Notes under the pieces: generated by a model | Told to the model about the DNA's origin: nothing | What the model saw: the letters and a program-made list of their open reading frames with translations, nothing else | Database searches by the model: none | Program-made: the position numbers and the translations under genes | NCBI RefSeq assembly: GCF_902459735.1 | Contig: NZ_CABPRV010000009.1 | Coordinates: forward strand, 1 to 64,000 | Direction: 5' to 3' | From: Pandoraea capi | GTDB taxonomy: Bacteria; Pseudomonadota; Gammaproteobacteria; Burkholderiales; Burkholderiaceae | DNA: 64,000 nt | In this document: piece after piece, positions 8,623 to 18,109 of the stretch | Layout of the letters: each line of letters opens with the position of its first letter | How positions within the stretch are numbered: position 1 is the first letter of the stretch

Positions 8623-9408
8623 TCAGAGGCTCGTGCCGCCATCGACCTTCATGTTCGCGCCGGTAATGAACTTGGCCTCGGGCCCGGCGAGAAACGCGGC
8701 CAGCGACGCCACGTCCTCCACTTCGCCATAGTGCCCCAGCGCAATGGACGCGCTGAGGCGTCCGGCCATCGGACCATCGGCGGGATTCATGTCGGTGTCG
8801 ATTCGACCGGGCTGAATGTTGTTGACGGTGATGCCTCGCGTGCCGAGGTCTCGTGCCAACGCGCGCGTCATGCTCGCCAGCGCGCCTTTGGTCGTGGCGT
8901 ACACGCTCGCGCCAGCGATCGGCACGTAGTCGCTGGTAATGCTGCCGATATTGATCACACGCCCACCGTCGGGCATGAAGCGCATCGATTCCTGAATCGC
9001 GACGAATACGCCCGCGACATTCACGGCCAGCATGCGCTGCATCGTTTCGACAGGGAATTTGTCGATGGTGTCGACGTGCAACATGCCTGCATTGTTCACC
9101 AGAACGTCGATCTTGCCGAAGTGTTCCGCGGCGGCGCGAATCGCGGTCTGGATCGCTTGCATGTCGGCGCCTTCCGCCTGCAACGCCATTGCCCGACCGC
9201 CCTCGCGCTCGATATCGGCGACTAGCGACGCCGCCTCCTGTGCGGACGTCACATAGGTAATGCACACCGCAGCACCCTCGCGCGCGAAGCGACGGGCGAT
9301 GGCCGCGCCGATACCTCGACCGCCTCCGGTGATGAACGCCACCTTCCCCGACAGCGAGGGCAGCGACACGGCATGGGCGTCAGCATTGTGACGGGAAACT
9401 TCGCGCAT
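8623..9408 (-). CDS. SDR-family NAD(P)-dependent oxidoreductase
   Basis: Classical short-chain dehydrogenase of about 250 core residues. It shows the Rossmann motif TGGGRGIG near the N-terminus, the VNNAG segment, a serine in IGSITSDY and the catalytic YATTK motif. The substrate is unknown; relatives are annotated as 3-oxoacyl-ACP-reductase-like but act on varied carbonyls. The start is uncertain: the ATG at 9408 gives 261 residues and no clear ribosome site, while a GTG at 9444 would add 12 residues. It faces paaK across a terminator and has no operon partner. Confidence 0.85.
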   Translation of the reverse strand: MREVSRHNADAHAVSLPSLSGKVAFITGGGRGIGAAIARRFAREGAAVCITYVTSAQEAASLVADIEREGGRAMALQAEGADMQAIQTAIRAAAEHFGKIDVLVNNAGMLHVDTIDKFPVETMQRMLAVNVAGVFVAIQESMRFMPDGGRVINIGSITSDYVPIAGASVYATTKGALASMTRALARDLGTRGITVNNIQPGRIDTDMNPADGPMAGRLSASIALGHYGEVEDVASLAAFLAGPEAKFITGANMKVDGGTSL

Positions 9409-9588
9409 TACCGGCGTTCGATGCCACACCTCATTCAGGCGCACCTTCGCTGCGGCGCATGAACGCGTAACGAAACCTCAACTGATCGGCGGCGGGCCGG
9501 TCGTCAGCATCACCAGACAAAACCGAAAAGCTCGTGTGAAGTCGCACGCAATACGACGTTGAGGCAATTCGCGGCGCGCGACACGAAC

Positions 9589-9632
9589 AAAAAAAGCGCG
9601 ACCGCAGGAAGACACTGCGATCGCGCTTTTCA
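9589..9632 (-). terminator. Terminator downstream of mltA
   Basis: A GC-rich hairpin (AAAAGCGCGA-CGCAG / CTGCG-TCGCGCTTTT with one mismatch) ends in a T-tract when read on the minus strand. It lies just after the mltA stop codon. Confidence 0.8.
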
Positions 9633-9658
9633 CCGGATGCCGACGTTTCGCCGAGGTG

Positions 9659-10801
9659 TTACTGGTTCGGCAAGAACACCCACATCTTGCCGCTCTGACG
9701 CATGCGTCCGGCCAGATCGCCGGCGTCGTCGCCCAGCCCCCAGAAGAAGTCGGCGCGCACGCCGCCCTTGATCGCGCTGCCGGTGTCCTGCGCGAACATC
9801 AGACGGTTGATCGGCGAATTGGCTTGCGGGCCGAACGGCGGGCGGGTCGTCGACAGAAACACCGGGCTGCCCAGCGGAATCGATGCCGGATCGACGGCAA
9901 TCGAGCGTTCCGCCGTGAGCGGCACGCCCAACGCGCCGATCGGCCCTTCGATACCGCCGACACCGTGGTTGGGCATCTCGCGGAAGAAGACGAAGCGCGG
10001 ATTTACGTCGAGCAGCGCATCGACACGCGACGGATTGGCACGCGCCCATGCGCGAATGCCCTGCATCGTCGCTTGCGCGGCCGTGATCTCGCCGCGATCG
10101 ATCAGCCAGCGGCCAATCGACTTGTACGGCTGATCGTTGTTGCCGGCGTAGCCCACGCGCATGACGGTGCCATCGTCGAGCAACACCTGCCCCGAGCCCT
10201 GCACTTGCAGGAAGAACGCCTCGATGGGGTCGTCCACATAAACCAGTTCGTATCCGCGCAACATGCCGCTGCGCATCAATTCCGAACGCGCGGGCAACGA
10301 TCCGGCCTTGCGCCCGGCGGGCCATTTGTAGAGCGGTGTCTGGTAGATGCCGCTACGCACGCGCGAGCCATGCAGCAGCGGCTCGTAGTAACCGGTGATC
10401 AGGCCTGTCTGCGTGCCGTCGGAGTTCGCGATACGGAACGGCGTAAAGTACTGTTCGAAGAACTGACGCACCGACGCGGCATCGAGGTCGTCAAGCTGTT
10501 CCGACGCGCGACAGGCCGGTTGCCACTTGGTCTGGCGGCCGAGTTTCACGCAGGTTTGCGCAAACGCCAGACGAGCGCCGATCAGGGAGTCATCCTGCCA
10601 GCCGTCGACGTCGCCCCAAGCAACGGCCTGCATGCGCCCCGCCCCCGACGGCGGCGTTGCCACATTCGACGGCGGTACCCCTGGACGCGACGGGGTCGAC
10701 GGAGGCACACTCGAACAACCATAGAGCAGTGCGGCAAACGCGGCGAGCGCCAGGCCCCGGCCGGCGCGCCACCGCCCGAACACATTCAGGAAGAGCGTCA
10801 T
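9659..10801 (-). CDS. mltA: Membrane-bound lytic murein transglycosylase A
   Basis: A 380-residue outer-membrane lipoprotein that cuts glycan strands of peptidoglycan, leaving 1,6-anhydromuramyl ends. The signal peptide (MTLFLNVFGRWRAGR plus a hydrophobic run) ends at the lipobox LLYGC, and a Pro/Ser linker follows. The catalytic barrel contains GYYEPLLHGS and the C-terminal 3D domain motif FAQDTGSAIKGGVRADFFWG, which holds the catalytic aspartate. I chose the ATG at 10801 because the signal peptide starts exactly there, although no ribosome site is visible before it and the frame stays open far upstream. Its start codon overlaps that of the divergent 85-residue gene by two bases. Confidence 0.93.
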   Translation of the reverse strand: MTLFLNVFGRWRAGRGLALAAFAALLYGCSSVPPSTPSRPGVPPSNVATPPSGAGRMQAVAWGDVDGWQDDSLIGARLAFAQTCVKLGRQTKWQPACRASEQLDDLDAASVRQFFEQYFTPFRIANSDGTQTGLITGYYEPLLHGSRVRSGIYQTPLYKWPAGRKAGSLPARSELMRSGMLRGYELVYVDDPIEAFFLQVQGSGQVLLDDGTVMRVGYAGNNDQPYKSIGRWLIDRGEITAAQATMQGIRAWARANPSRVDALLDVNPRFVFFREMPNHGVGGIEGPIGALGVPLTAERSIAVDPASIPLGSPVFLSTTRPPFGPQANSPINRLMFAQDTGSAIKGGVRADFFWGLGDDAGDLAGRMRQSGKMWVFLPNQ

Positions 10802-11057
10802 GAGTAATCTGTTCGATGAATATCCGGCGTTGCTGGTCTTGCCGGAGGTGTTGCTGGCGATCGTGATCGTCGCCGCTATCGTCATCATGCGACGCAGGCC
10901 GTCGCCCACGCGCCGTGTCCGCCAGATGCGCGCGATCCGCCCGATGCCGAGCGATACCGTCGATTCGATCCCTCCGATCGACGGTTCCGATGCGCGGCAG
11001 CCGGAGGCCGCCGACGATCCGCTCAAGCGGGAAGACTGGTCGGACGACCGGCGCTGA
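10800..11057 (+). CDS. Small single-pass membrane protein, unknown function
   Basis: An 85-residue product with one predicted membrane helix (LPEVLLAIVIVAAIVIM, about residues 14-30). An arginine-rich stretch follows, then an acidic tail rich in Asp, Pro and Ser; by the positive-inside rule the C-terminus would be cytoplasmic. Evidence that it is real: strong G/C preference at third codon positions throughout, and an AGGAAGAG ribosome site six to seven bases before the ATG. I recognise no family. It is divergent from mltA with overlapping start codons and converges on apaG. Confidence 0.65.
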   Translation: MSNLFDEYPALLVLPEVLLAIVIVAAIVIMRRRPSPTRRVRQMRAIRPMPSDTVDSIPPIDGSDARQPEAADDPLKREDWSDDRR

Positions 11058-11085
11058 CCTTCCGACGTTACGCGCATGCCCGGAC

Positions 11086-11460
11086 TCAATGCAGCGTGCG
11101 CGGCATGGTGAGCGCAAATTCGGCGATCGGCGCTTCGAAGCGCGTGCCGTCTTCGGCCACACAGAAGTATTCGCCACGCATGGTGCCCACCGGGGTGGCA
11201 ACCATCGCCCAGCTCGTGTACTCGAACTGTTCGCCGGGCTGAAGGAACGGTTGATGACCGACGACACCCAGCCCGTTCACTTCCTGCACCTTGTTGTCGC
11301 CGTCGGTAATCACCCAATGGCGCGAAATCAACTGCGCCGGCACCTCGCCGCTGTTGCGGATCGTGATCGTGTAAGCGAACGCAAACTGCCGCCGGTCCGG
11401 TTCCGATTGTTCCGGGAGGTATTGCGGGCGCACGGTCACGGTAAATTCGTACTGGCTCAT
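11086..11460 (-). CDS. apaG: ApaG domain protein (Co2+/Mg2+ efflux-associated)
   Basis: A 124-residue protein matching full-length ApaG, a fibronectin-III-like beta-sandwich linked to divalent-cation tolerance; its biochemical role is not settled. The family core is seen in YTITIRNSG, LISRHWVITDGD and the glycine-rich EVNGLGVVGHQPFLQPGE, followed by YTSWAMVATPVGTMRGEY. The frame remains open well upstream, but the family N-terminus (MSQYEF) begins at 11460. It is transcribed away from rpe. Confidence 0.93.
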   Translation of the reverse strand: MSQYEFTVTVRPQYLPEQSEPDRRQFAFAYTITIRNSGEVPAQLISRHWVITDGDNKVQEVNGLGVVGHQPFLQPGEQFEYTSWAMVATPVGTMRGEYFCVAEDGTRFEAPIAEFALTMPRTLH

Positions 11461-11826
11461 CGGATGTTCCTGTAGCGCATGCTGGCTCTCTGATGTCTTT
11501 CTGGTCTGTTGATGGTCGGCGCCCGGCCCGAGACTGGCGGGATCACGGCGCGCTCCGGCATGGTGACAGGCGTAAAACACAAGCGTTGTCCCGTTTTGCA
11601 AGGCATTCTGCGGCAAGTCGCCCCAGGTCGCAACCGGCAAACGGCCCCCGAATCGCTGACGGCATGCGGTATTCCGACGCCCGGACGACATCGGCGACAC
11701 AGCGCCGTCAGGTACGCGCGCGGGAAGACGGAAAGGCTTGCCACCAGGTCAATCCGACAGACTGCGGGCAGGCGTCATGTGAAAGCTTTAAAATAACGCT
11801 TTTGACGCTTTCCCCCTGCCCCTGCC
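11461..11826. promoter_or_regulatory. Divergent apaG-rpe intergenic region
   Basis: No gene is supported in this 366-bp gap, although frames remain open through it. Close to rpe, TAAAAT at 11789-11794 could be a -10 element, about 33 bp before the rpe start, with no good -35 box. I see no other structure. Confidence 0.4.
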
Positions 11827-12507
11827 ATGACGCAATTCTGTATCGCCCCCAGCATCCTGTCCGCCGACTTTGCCCGGCTGGGCGAAGAAGTCCGTAACGT
11901 CGTGGCGGCAGGCGCCGACTGGATTCACTTCGACGTGATGGACAACCATTACGTTCCCAACCTGACGATCGGCCCAATGGTCTGCGAGGCGATCCGCCCG
12001 CACGTGGACGTGCCCATCGACGTGCACCTGATGGTGCGCCCGGTCGACCGCATCGTGCCCGATTTCGCCAAGGCCGGCGCAAACCTCATTACGTTCCACC
12101 CGGAAGCCTCGGAACACGTGGACCGCACGCTCAGCCTGATTCGCGACAACGGCTGCAAGGCCGGTCTCGTCTTCAACCCGGGCACCCCGCTGCACTACCT
12201 GGATCACGTGATGGACCGTCTCGACATGGTGCTGATCATGTCCGTCAACCCGGGTTTCGGCGGCCAGTCGTTCATTCCTGAAGCGCTCAACAAGCTGCGC
12301 GCCGTGCGTGCCCGTATCGACGCTTATACCGCCGAGACCGGCCGTGAGATCCGCCTGGAAATCGACGGCGGCGTGAAGGTCGACAACATCGCGGAAATCG
12401 CGGCGGCCGGTGCCGACACGTTCGTGGCCGGTTCGGCCATCTTCGGCAAACCCGACTACAAGGCGGTAATCGACCAGATGCGCGCCCAACTCGCGAGCGT
12501 CGCATGA
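11827..12507 (+). CDS. rpe: Ribulose-phosphate 3-epimerase
   Basis: A 226-residue TIM-barrel enzyme interconverting ribulose 5-phosphate and xylulose 5-phosphate in the pentose phosphate pathway. Characteristic segments are [15 protein letters not shown] at the N-terminus, [14 protein letters not shown] with metal-binding His and Asp (about residues 36-43), DVHLMV with the next His, [10 protein letters not shown] (about 143-152) and EIDGGV with the second catalytic Asp (about residue 179). The length is typical. It overlaps gph by four bases (ATGA), so the two are translationally coupled. Confidence 0.96.
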   Translation: MTQFCIAPSILSADFARLGEEVRNVVAAGADWIHFDVMDNHYVPNLTIGPMVCEAIRPHVDVPIDVHLMVRPVDRIVPDFAKAGANLITFHPEASEHVDRTLSLIRDNGCKAGLVFNPGTPLHYLDHVMDRLDMVLIMSVNPGFGGQSFIPEALNKLRAVRARIDAYTAETGREIRLEIDGGVKVDNIAEIAAAGADTFVAGSAIFGKPDYKAVIDQMRAQLASVA

Positions 12508-13220
12508 TCCAGAACCCGCATCTCCAACTGGACGGCATCCGCGCGGTGCTGATCGACCTCGACGGCACGCTCGTCGATACGGCAGGCGACTTCGGTGTGG
12601 CGTTGAACGCCATGCTGGCCGACCTCGGCACCGAGCCCGTGCCGGTCGAGCGCCTGATGACGTTCGTGGGCAAGGGCACCGCCAATCTGGTGCGCAAGAC
12701 GCTGGCCGAGCGCTTCCCCGAAAGCGAGATCGACGCGCTATTCGATCGCGCGCAGGACAAGTACGAAGCCGTCTACACATCGGTCAATGGCGAGAACACG
12801 GCGCTCTACCCGGAAGTGCGCGAGGGCCTCGCCGCCTTGCGTGAAGCGGGCCTGCCGGTCGCGTGCATCACCAACAAGCAGCATCGCTTCGCCGTGGCAT
12901 TGCTCGAACACTACGGTCTCACCGATCAGTTCGATCTGGTGTACGGCGGCGATTCGTGGCCGAAGCGCAAGCCTGACCCGATGCCGCTCGTCAAAGCCTG
13001 CGAAGCGTTCGGCGTGACGCCGGCGCAAACGGTGCTCGTCGGCGACTCGGGCAACGACGCGCAGGCCGCCCGCGCCGCGGGCTGCCGCTCGCTCACCGTG
13101 CCCTACGGCTACAACCATGGCGAATCTATACAAACGATCGACACGGATGGTATAGTCGCCTCAATTCTGGGCGCTGCCCGGGCGATCCTGCCCAAGGCGA
13201 CGTCCGCACTGGCGAACTGA
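12504..13220 (+). CDS. gph: Phosphoglycolate phosphatase
   Basis: A 238-residue HAD-superfamily hydrolase that removes phosphate from 2-phosphoglycolate, a product of DNA repair and oxygenation chemistry. The nucleophile motif DLDGTLVDT is near residue 20, followed by an alpha-helical cap ([14 protein letters not shown]). Motif II threonine lies in VACITNK, the motif III lysine in KRKPDPMPL and the acidic pair in [11 protein letters not shown]. The last 35 codons include an AT-rich run with two ATA codons, unusual for this chromosome, which may hold a promoter for the downstream trp leader. rpe-gph-trpE is a conserved Burkholderiaceae order. Confidence 0.95.
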   Translation: MIQNPHLQLDGIRAVLIDLDGTLVDTAGDFGVALNAMLADLGTEPVPVERLMTFVGKGTANLVRKTLAERFPESEIDALFDRAQDKYEAVYTSVNGENTALYPEVREGLAALREAGLPVACITNKQHRFAVALLEHYGLTDQFDLVYGGDSWPKRKPDPMPLVKACEAFGVTPAQTVLVGDSGNDAQAARAAGCRSLTVPYGYNHGESIQTIDTDGIVASILGAARAILPKATSALAN

Positions 13221-13609
13221 ATTCGCCGTCTTCCACACTGCATTCAAGCGCAATGTTCCTGAACAAGAAACGGAGTCTTAGCGTGATCGACCGGGGGGCC
13301 TGGCCCTGGCGACGCTGGTCCTGCTGAACCCTTCCCAAAGGGGTGGCCGGGACCGCTGGAGTTCGTCTTCAGCAACCCGTTTCTTGCATCGTTGTTGTTC
13401 CCAAGAAGTCATATATCGGCGCGTCGTCTCGTACGGCGTGCGGATTCGTCGAGACGCAGGGTCGCCGTCGCCTCCGGGTGCGCGCGCTCGCTGCGGCCCG
13501 ACGTGGGTCAGCACATCCACCCCCGACATGACTCAGGTATTCTCAACGCCAATCCACGCCGATTCTGCGGGACCGCCCGCCGGCAACCAACTTGCAGGCA
13601 GAGTGCAAC
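13221..13609 (+). promoter_or_regulatory. trpE leader region with attenuator
   Basis: This 389-bp gap contains a Trp-codon leader peptide (13283-13327) and mutually exclusive RNA pairings. GGTCC (13317-13321, overlapping the third Trp codon) can pair with GGACC (13350-13354). Alternatively, GGG...GCTG (13349-13358) can pair with CAGC...CCC (13370-13378), followed by U-rich GTTTCTTGC. The second pairing would be the terminator and the first the antiterminator, as in ribosome-mediated trp attenuation. I see nothing clear in the remaining 200 bp before trpE. Confidence 0.7.
13283..13327 (+). CDS. trpL: trp operon leader peptide TrpL (upstream of trpE)
   Basis: A 14-codon GTG-started frame with sequence M-I-D-R-G-A-W-P-W-R-R-W-S-C holds three Trp codons among six consecutive residues (7, 9 and 12). 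A GGAG ribosome site lies seven bases upstream. Trp makes up about 1% of average proteins, so this density, immediately downstream of gph and upstream of trpE, is characteristic of an attenuation leader. Ribosome stalling at the Trp codons when charged tRNA-Trp is scarce would favour the antiterminator and raise trpE expression. Confidence 0.8.
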   Translation: MIDRGAWPWRRWSC

Positions 13610-15115
13610 ATGACCGAACTCGAATTCAAATCGCTGGCCAACCAAGGCTTTAACCGCATTCCGCTGATCGCAGAAGCCTTTGCCGATCTCGACACGCCGC
13701 TCTCGCTCTATCTGAAGCTCGCGCTGGGCGACCGCCGTGGGGCCAACACCTTCCTGCTCGAATCCGTCGTCGGCGGGGAACGCTTCGGCCGCTACTCGTT
13801 CATCGGCCTCTCGGCCCACACGCTGCTGCGCAGCTTCGGCCCGAAGACCGAAGTTGTGCGCGACGGCACCGTCGTCGAGACACACGAAGGCGACCCGCTC
13901 GAATTCATCACCGCGTTCCAGGCGCGTTTCAAGGTCGCACTGCGCCCGGGCATGCCGCGTTTCTGCGGCGGTCTCGCCGGCTACTTCGGCTACGACGCCG
14001 TGCGTTACATCGAGAAGAAGCTCGCGCACACCACGCCGCGCGACGATCTGAACCTGCCGGACATCCAGTTGCTGCTCACGGAAGAACTCGCCGTGATCGA
14101 CAACCTGACCGGCAAGCTCTACCTCATCATCTACGCCGACCCCACGCAGCCGGAAGCCTATTCGAAGGCGCGCCTGCGTCTGCGCGAACTGCGCGCCCGC
14201 CTGAAAGCACCGGTCGACGCCCCGGTCACCTCGGGCAGCGTGCGCACCGAGACCTTCCGCGAATTTGCCAAGCCGGACTATCTGGCTGCCGTCGCCAAGG
14301 CCAAGGAAGCCATCGAGGCCGGCGAACTGATGCAGGTGCAGGTCGGCCAGCGTCTCATCAAGCCGTATCGCGACGCCCCGCTCTCGCTCTACCGCGCGCT
14401 GCGCTCGCTCAATCCGTCGCCGTACATGTACTTCTACAATTTCGGCGATTTCCAGGTCGTGGGCGCGTCGCCGGAGATCCTCGTGCGTCAGGAGCGTCGT
14501 CAGACGCCGGACGGCGAGCATGAAATCGTGACGATTCGTCCGCTGGCAGGTACGCGTCCGCGCGGCGCCACGCCAGAGCGCGACGCAGAGCTGGCGAAGG
14601 AATTGCTTGGCGATCCGAAGGAAATTGCCGAGCACGTGATGCTGATCGATCTGGCGCGCAACGACGTGGGCCGCATCGCACAGACCGGCACCGTCGAAGT
14701 CACCGACAAGATGATCATCGAGAAGTACTCGCACGTGCAGCACATCGTCAGCTCGGTCGAAGGTCGCCTGCAACCCGGCCTGTCGAACATCGACGTGCTG
14801 CGTGCCACCTTCCCGGCCGGCACGCTCACCGGCGCACCGAAGGTTCGCGCCATGGAGCTGATCGACGAACTCGAACCGGTCAAGCGCGGCCTGTACGGCG
14901 GCGCCGTCGGTTATCTCTCGTTCGGTGGGGAAATGGACGTGGCCATCGCGATTCGCACCGGCGTCGTGAAGGACGGCAACCTCTACGTGCAAGCCGCTGC
15001 CGGTATCGTTGCCGACTCGGTGCCCGAATCCGAATGGCAAGAGACGGAAAACAAGGCCCGCGCCGTGCTGCGCGCCGCCGAACAGGTGCAGGACGGACTC
15101 GATGCCGAGTACTGA
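13610..15115 (+). CDS. trpE: Anthranilate synthase component I
   Basis: A 501-residue chorismate-binding enzyme that, with the TrpG amidotransferase, makes anthranilate for tryptophan synthesis. The N-terminal regulatory domain includes LLESVVGGERFGRYSFIG, close to the known Trp feedback site. The catalytic half has RPLAGTRPRG (about residue 311), LIDLARNDVGRIA, FPAGTLTGAPKVRAMELID and the GGAVGYLSF motif. The frame has an upstream in-frame ATG, but the family N-terminus MTELEF gives the start at 13610. It is alone: trpG, trpD and trpC lie about 16 kb downstream, whereas in many Burkholderiaceae they follow trpE directly. Confidence 0.96.
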   Translation: MTELEFKSLANQGFNRIPLIAEAFADLDTPLSLYLKLALGDRRGANTFLLESVVGGERFGRYSFIGLSAHTLLRSFGPKTEVVRDGTVVETHEGDPLEFITAFQARFKVALRPGMPRFCGGLAGYFGYDAVRYIEKKLAHTTPRDDLNLPDIQLLLTEELAVIDNLTGKLYLIIYADPTQPEAYSKARLRLRELRARLKAPVDAPVTSGSVRTETFREFAKPDYLAAVAKAKEAIEAGELMQVQVGQRLIKPYRDAPLSLYRALRSLNPSPYMYFYNFGDFQVVGASPEILVRQERRQTPDGEHEIVTIRPLAGTRPRGATPERDAELAKELLGDPKEIAEHVMLIDLARNDVGRIAQTGTVEVTDKMIIEKYSHVQHIVSSVEGRLQPGLSNIDVLRATFPAGTLTGAPKVRAMELIDELEPVKRGLYGGAVGYLSFGGEMDVAIAIRTGVVKDGNLYVQAAAGIVADSVPESEWQETENKARAVLRAAEQVQDGLDAEY

Positions 15116-15235
15116 TCCACGCGGTGCGTCGTTGCCCTTTGACGACAGACGCACCCGTTGCACCAATGTGAAGCGCATGGCGGTTTAGAGCGCAATCGCC
15201 TCACGTGGATTGCCGGCGAATCTTGCCACATCATG

Positions 15236-15280
15236 AAAGGCCCTGAGTCGATGCTCTAGCCGATTCGGGACCTTTGTTGA
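15236..15280 (+). terminator. Terminator after trpE
   Basis: A 15-bp stem (15236-15250 with 15261-15275) has one mismatch and two G-U pairs around a 10-base loop, and is followed by GTTGATTT. It lies about 120 bp past trpE, so trpE is probably a single-gene transcript cut off from the efflux operon. Confidence 0.65.
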
Positions 15281-15377
15281 TTTAGCACAACCGTTCGCTT
15301 TTTTCGTCTCCTCCGGTATACGCCGATTGACGTCACCCAAGATATAGTTAGGTGTCCGTCGGGAGGTCGAAGCTTCT

Positions 15378-17006
15378 ATGGCGAAACCATGCAATCCACG
15401 TATGCGTTCCGGCGTCGCGAATATCCTTGCGATGCCCCCAACGTCCATCAGGTCCATTAGGTCCATCAGGCCCGTCACCATCGCGGCCGTGTTGACTGTC
15501 ACGGTACTGAGCGGCTGTCTATCGATGGCGCCCACTTACGAGCGCCCTGCCGCCCCTGTCCCCAATGTGTGGACACCGGATGTCAGCGCCTCTCCCGCCA
15601 CCGCCACCGCCACCGCTACCGCGCAACCCGCATCCGCGCTCGACTGGCGTGAGTATTTCGCCGATCCACAGCTACGCAGCCTCATCGACACCGCGCTCGC
15701 CAACAACCGCGATCTGCGCGTGGCACTCGCCCGCGTCGAGCAGTCTCGTGCGGTGTATGGCATTCAGCGTGCCGATCTCTTTCCTGCATTGGGCGTCGGC
15801 GCCAGCGGAACACGTCAGCGTCTGCCCGGCGATCTGAGCCTCACCGGCAATCCCTACATCAGCAGTCAGTATCAGGTCGGCCTTGGTCTGTCGACGTGGG
15901 AGCTCGACTTCTGGGGCCGCATCCGCAACCTCAAGGATGCGGCGCTCGACGATTATCTGGCGTCCGATGCCTCACGCCGCGCGCTCGAACTGAGTCTGAT
16001 CTCACAAGTGGCGCAAACGTGGCTGAGTCTGCGTGAATTCGACGAACGCATTGCGCTCGCGCAACAGACCGTGGACAGCCGCGCCGAGTCGCTGCGGATT
16101 TTCACGCGACGCGAGCAAGTCGGCTCGACATCGAAGCTCGATCTCACCGAAGTCACCACGCTCTGGCAGCAGGCACGCGCGCTGGTGACGCAACTCGAAC
16201 AGCAACGCGCCACGCAGGCGCACGCCTTGCAGGTGCTCGTCGGCGAGCCGATCGACACCTCGCCGCAAGCGCTCGACCGCTTGGCCGACGATGCCAGCCT
16301 GATGCGCGATCTGGAACCCGGCTTGCCGTCGTCGTTGCTGGAAGACCGCCCGGACATCATCGCGGCCGAGTATCAACTGCGCGCCGCACACGCGAACATC
16401 GGCGCCGCGCGCGCGGCGTTCCTCCCGCAGATCACGCTGACCGGCTCCGTCGGCACCGCCAGCAGTGCACTCGACGGTCTGTTCAAGGCCGGCAGCGCCG
16501 CGTGGACATTCACCCCGAGCATCAACATCCCGATCTTTCAGGGCGGACGTCTCGTGAACAACCTCGATCTGGCCGAAGCGCGCCGGGTCGAATCGGTCGC
16601 GAACTACGAGAAGACGATTCAGGGCGCGTTTCGCGATGTGGCCGACGCGCTGAGCGCACGTCGCTGGCTGGCCGATCAGGTCACGATTCTGCAAGCGACG
16701 CAGGACGCGCAGGCCGAGCGCGCACGTCTTGCCAAGCTGCGCTACGACCACGGCGCCGCGGCCTTCCTCGAAGTGCTCGACGCCCAACGCGATCTCCTCG
16801 CCATCGAACAACAAACGGTCCAGACGCGCCGCGCCTTGCTCTCCGCGCGCGTGTCGCTCTACACGGCGCTCGGCGGCGGCAGTCGCCTCATGCCCGCAGC
16901 CGATACCCCCGGCGGTGCGTTCGCCCGCACGCCACGGGTGATCGAGCCGGTCGCGCCGGTATTGCCGGCGTCGCCCGCGACAGCGCCGACGCAGACCGCC
17001 CAATAA
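15378..17006 (+). CDS. Efflux outer-membrane factor lipoprotein (NodT/OprM type)
   Basis: A 542-residue TolC-like channel that forms the outer-membrane exit duct of a tripartite exporter. The lipoprotein signal ends at VLSGC (Cys47), and the conserved start [15 protein letters not shown] follows. Two OEP repeats occupy about residues 90-280 and 300-500; the motif [25 protein letters not shown] is typical of the family. GGGAGG eleven bases before the ATG supports this start. The signal-peptide region contains a threefold 9-bp direct repeat (15443-15469, Ser-Ile-Arg three times). It is followed by genes for the matching HlyD and ABC components. Confidence 0.93.
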   Translation: MAKPCNPRMRSGVANILAMPPTSIRSIRSIRPVTIAAVLTVTVLSGCLSMAPTYERPAAPVPNVWTPDVSASPATATATATAQPASALDWREYFADPQLRSLIDTALANNRDLRVALARVEQSRAVYGIQRADLFPALGVGASGTRQRLPGDLSLTGNPYISSQYQVGLGLSTWELDFWGRIRNLKDAALDDYLASDASRRALELSLISQVAQTWLSLREFDERIALAQQTVDSRAESLRIFTRREQVGSTSKLDLTEVTTLWQQARALVTQLEQQRATQAHALQVLVGEPIDTSPQALDRLADDASLMRDLEPGLPSSLLEDRPDIIAAEYQLRAAHANIGAARAAFLPQITLTGSVGTASSALDGLFKAGSAAWTFTPSINIPIFQGGRLVNNLDLAEARRVESVANYEKTIQGAFRDVADALSARRWLADQVTILQATQDAQAERARLAKLRYDHGAAAFLEVLDAQRDLLAIEQQTVQTRRALLSARVSLYTALGGGSRLMPAADTPGGAFARTPRVIEPVAPVLPASPATAPTQTAQ

Positions 17007-17025
17007 ATCCAAGAGGTCACAGAAA

Positions 17026-18099
17026 ATGACGCTTCCCAATGCCAAAAATCTGATTCCCGCGCTGATCGTGCTCGTCGTGATCGGGCTGGCATGGTACGGA
17101 TGGAAGACGTACAGCAACACCGGCCCCGGCGACGGTTTCGCCAGCGGCAACGGTCGCATCGAAGCGACCGAAGTCGATATCGCGACGAAGATGGCCGGGC
17201 GCGTCGAAGCCATCTACGTGCGCGAGGGCGACTTCGTGAAGGCAGGTCAGGTGCTCGCCAAGATGCAGATAGACACGCTCTCCGCGCAACGCGACGAAGC
17301 CCGCGCCCAGTATCAGCAAGCCGTGACCAACGTTGCGGCGATTCAAGCGCAGGCCGCCGCGCGCCTGTCGGACAAAGCCACCGCCGAGGCCAACGTCGCC
17401 GCGCGCGAAGCCGAACTCGACGCCGCCCAGCGACGTCTCTCCCGCTCGGAAACGCTCTCGAAAGAAGGCGCCTCATCGGTGCAGGAACTGGACGACGACC
17501 GCGCCCGCGTGCGCAGCACTCGCGCGGCCGTAACGGCCGCTCGCGCGCAAGTCGCCGCCGCGCAATCGGCCGTCGAAGCGGCCAACGCGCAGGTCACCGG
17601 TTCGAAGTCGACGGTCGAGGCCGCGCAGGCCACCATCAACCGCATCGAGGCAGACATCACCGACAGCGAACTGAAAGCCCCGCGCGACGGACGCGTGCAG
17701 TATCGCGTCGCGCAACCGGGGGAGGTGCTTGCCGCCGGCGGCAAAGTGCTCAACCTCGTCGACCTGTCGGACGTGTACATGACGTTCTTCCTGCCCGAAG
17801 CCGTCGCAGGCCGCCTCGCAATGGGCGCCGAGGCCCGCATCGTGCTCGACGCTGCGCCGCAGTTCGTTATCCCGGCCAGCATCTCGTTCGTCTCCAGTAC
17901 GGCGCAATTCACGCCGAAGACGGTCGAGACGGAGAGCGAGCGTCAGAAGCTGATGTTCCGCGTGCGCGCGCAGATCGCGCCCGAATTACTGCAACAGCAT
18001 CTGAAGCTCGTGAAGACCGGCCTGCCCGGTGTGGCATGGGTCAAGACCGACAGCAAGGCCGAATGGCCGGCCCAGTTGCAGACGAAGCTGCCGCAGTGA
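17026..18099 (+). CDS. HlyD-family periplasmic adaptor protein
   Basis: A 357-residue membrane-fusion protein with one N-terminal membrane helix ([18 protein letters not shown], about residues 7-24). It has a split lipoyl domain ([28 protein letters not shown], and later [21 protein letters not shown]), with a long coiled-coil hairpin between about residues 85 and 210 and beta-barrel segments after it. It bridges the inner-membrane ABC protein and the outer-membrane channel. Gene order and domain type match the E. coli yhiI-rbbA-yhhJ group, so YhiI is the closest named relative. The transported substrate is not evident. Confidence 0.92.
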   Translation: MTLPNAKNLIPALIVLVVIGLAWYGWKTYSNTGPGDGFASGNGRIEATEVDIATKMAGRVEAIYVREGDFVKAGQVLAKMQIDTLSAQRDEARAQYQQAVTNVAAIQAQAAARLSDKATAEANVAAREAELDAAQRRLSRSETLSKEGASSVQELDDDRARVRSTRAAVTAARAQVAAAQSAVEAANAQVTGSKSTVEAAQATINRIEADITDSELKAPRDGRVQYRVAQPGEVLAAGGKVLNLVDLSDVYMTFFLPEAVAGRLAMGAEARIVLDAAPQFVIPASISFVSSTAQFTPKTVETESERQKLMFRVRAQIAPELLQQHLKLVKTGLPGVAWVKTDSKAEWPAQLQTKLPQ

Positions 18100-18109
18100 G
18101 TCCCGCATC

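Noticed and set aside
13508-15178. 556-codon minus-strand frame opposite trpE
   Set aside because: Same reason: shadow of trpE codon bias, no motifs.
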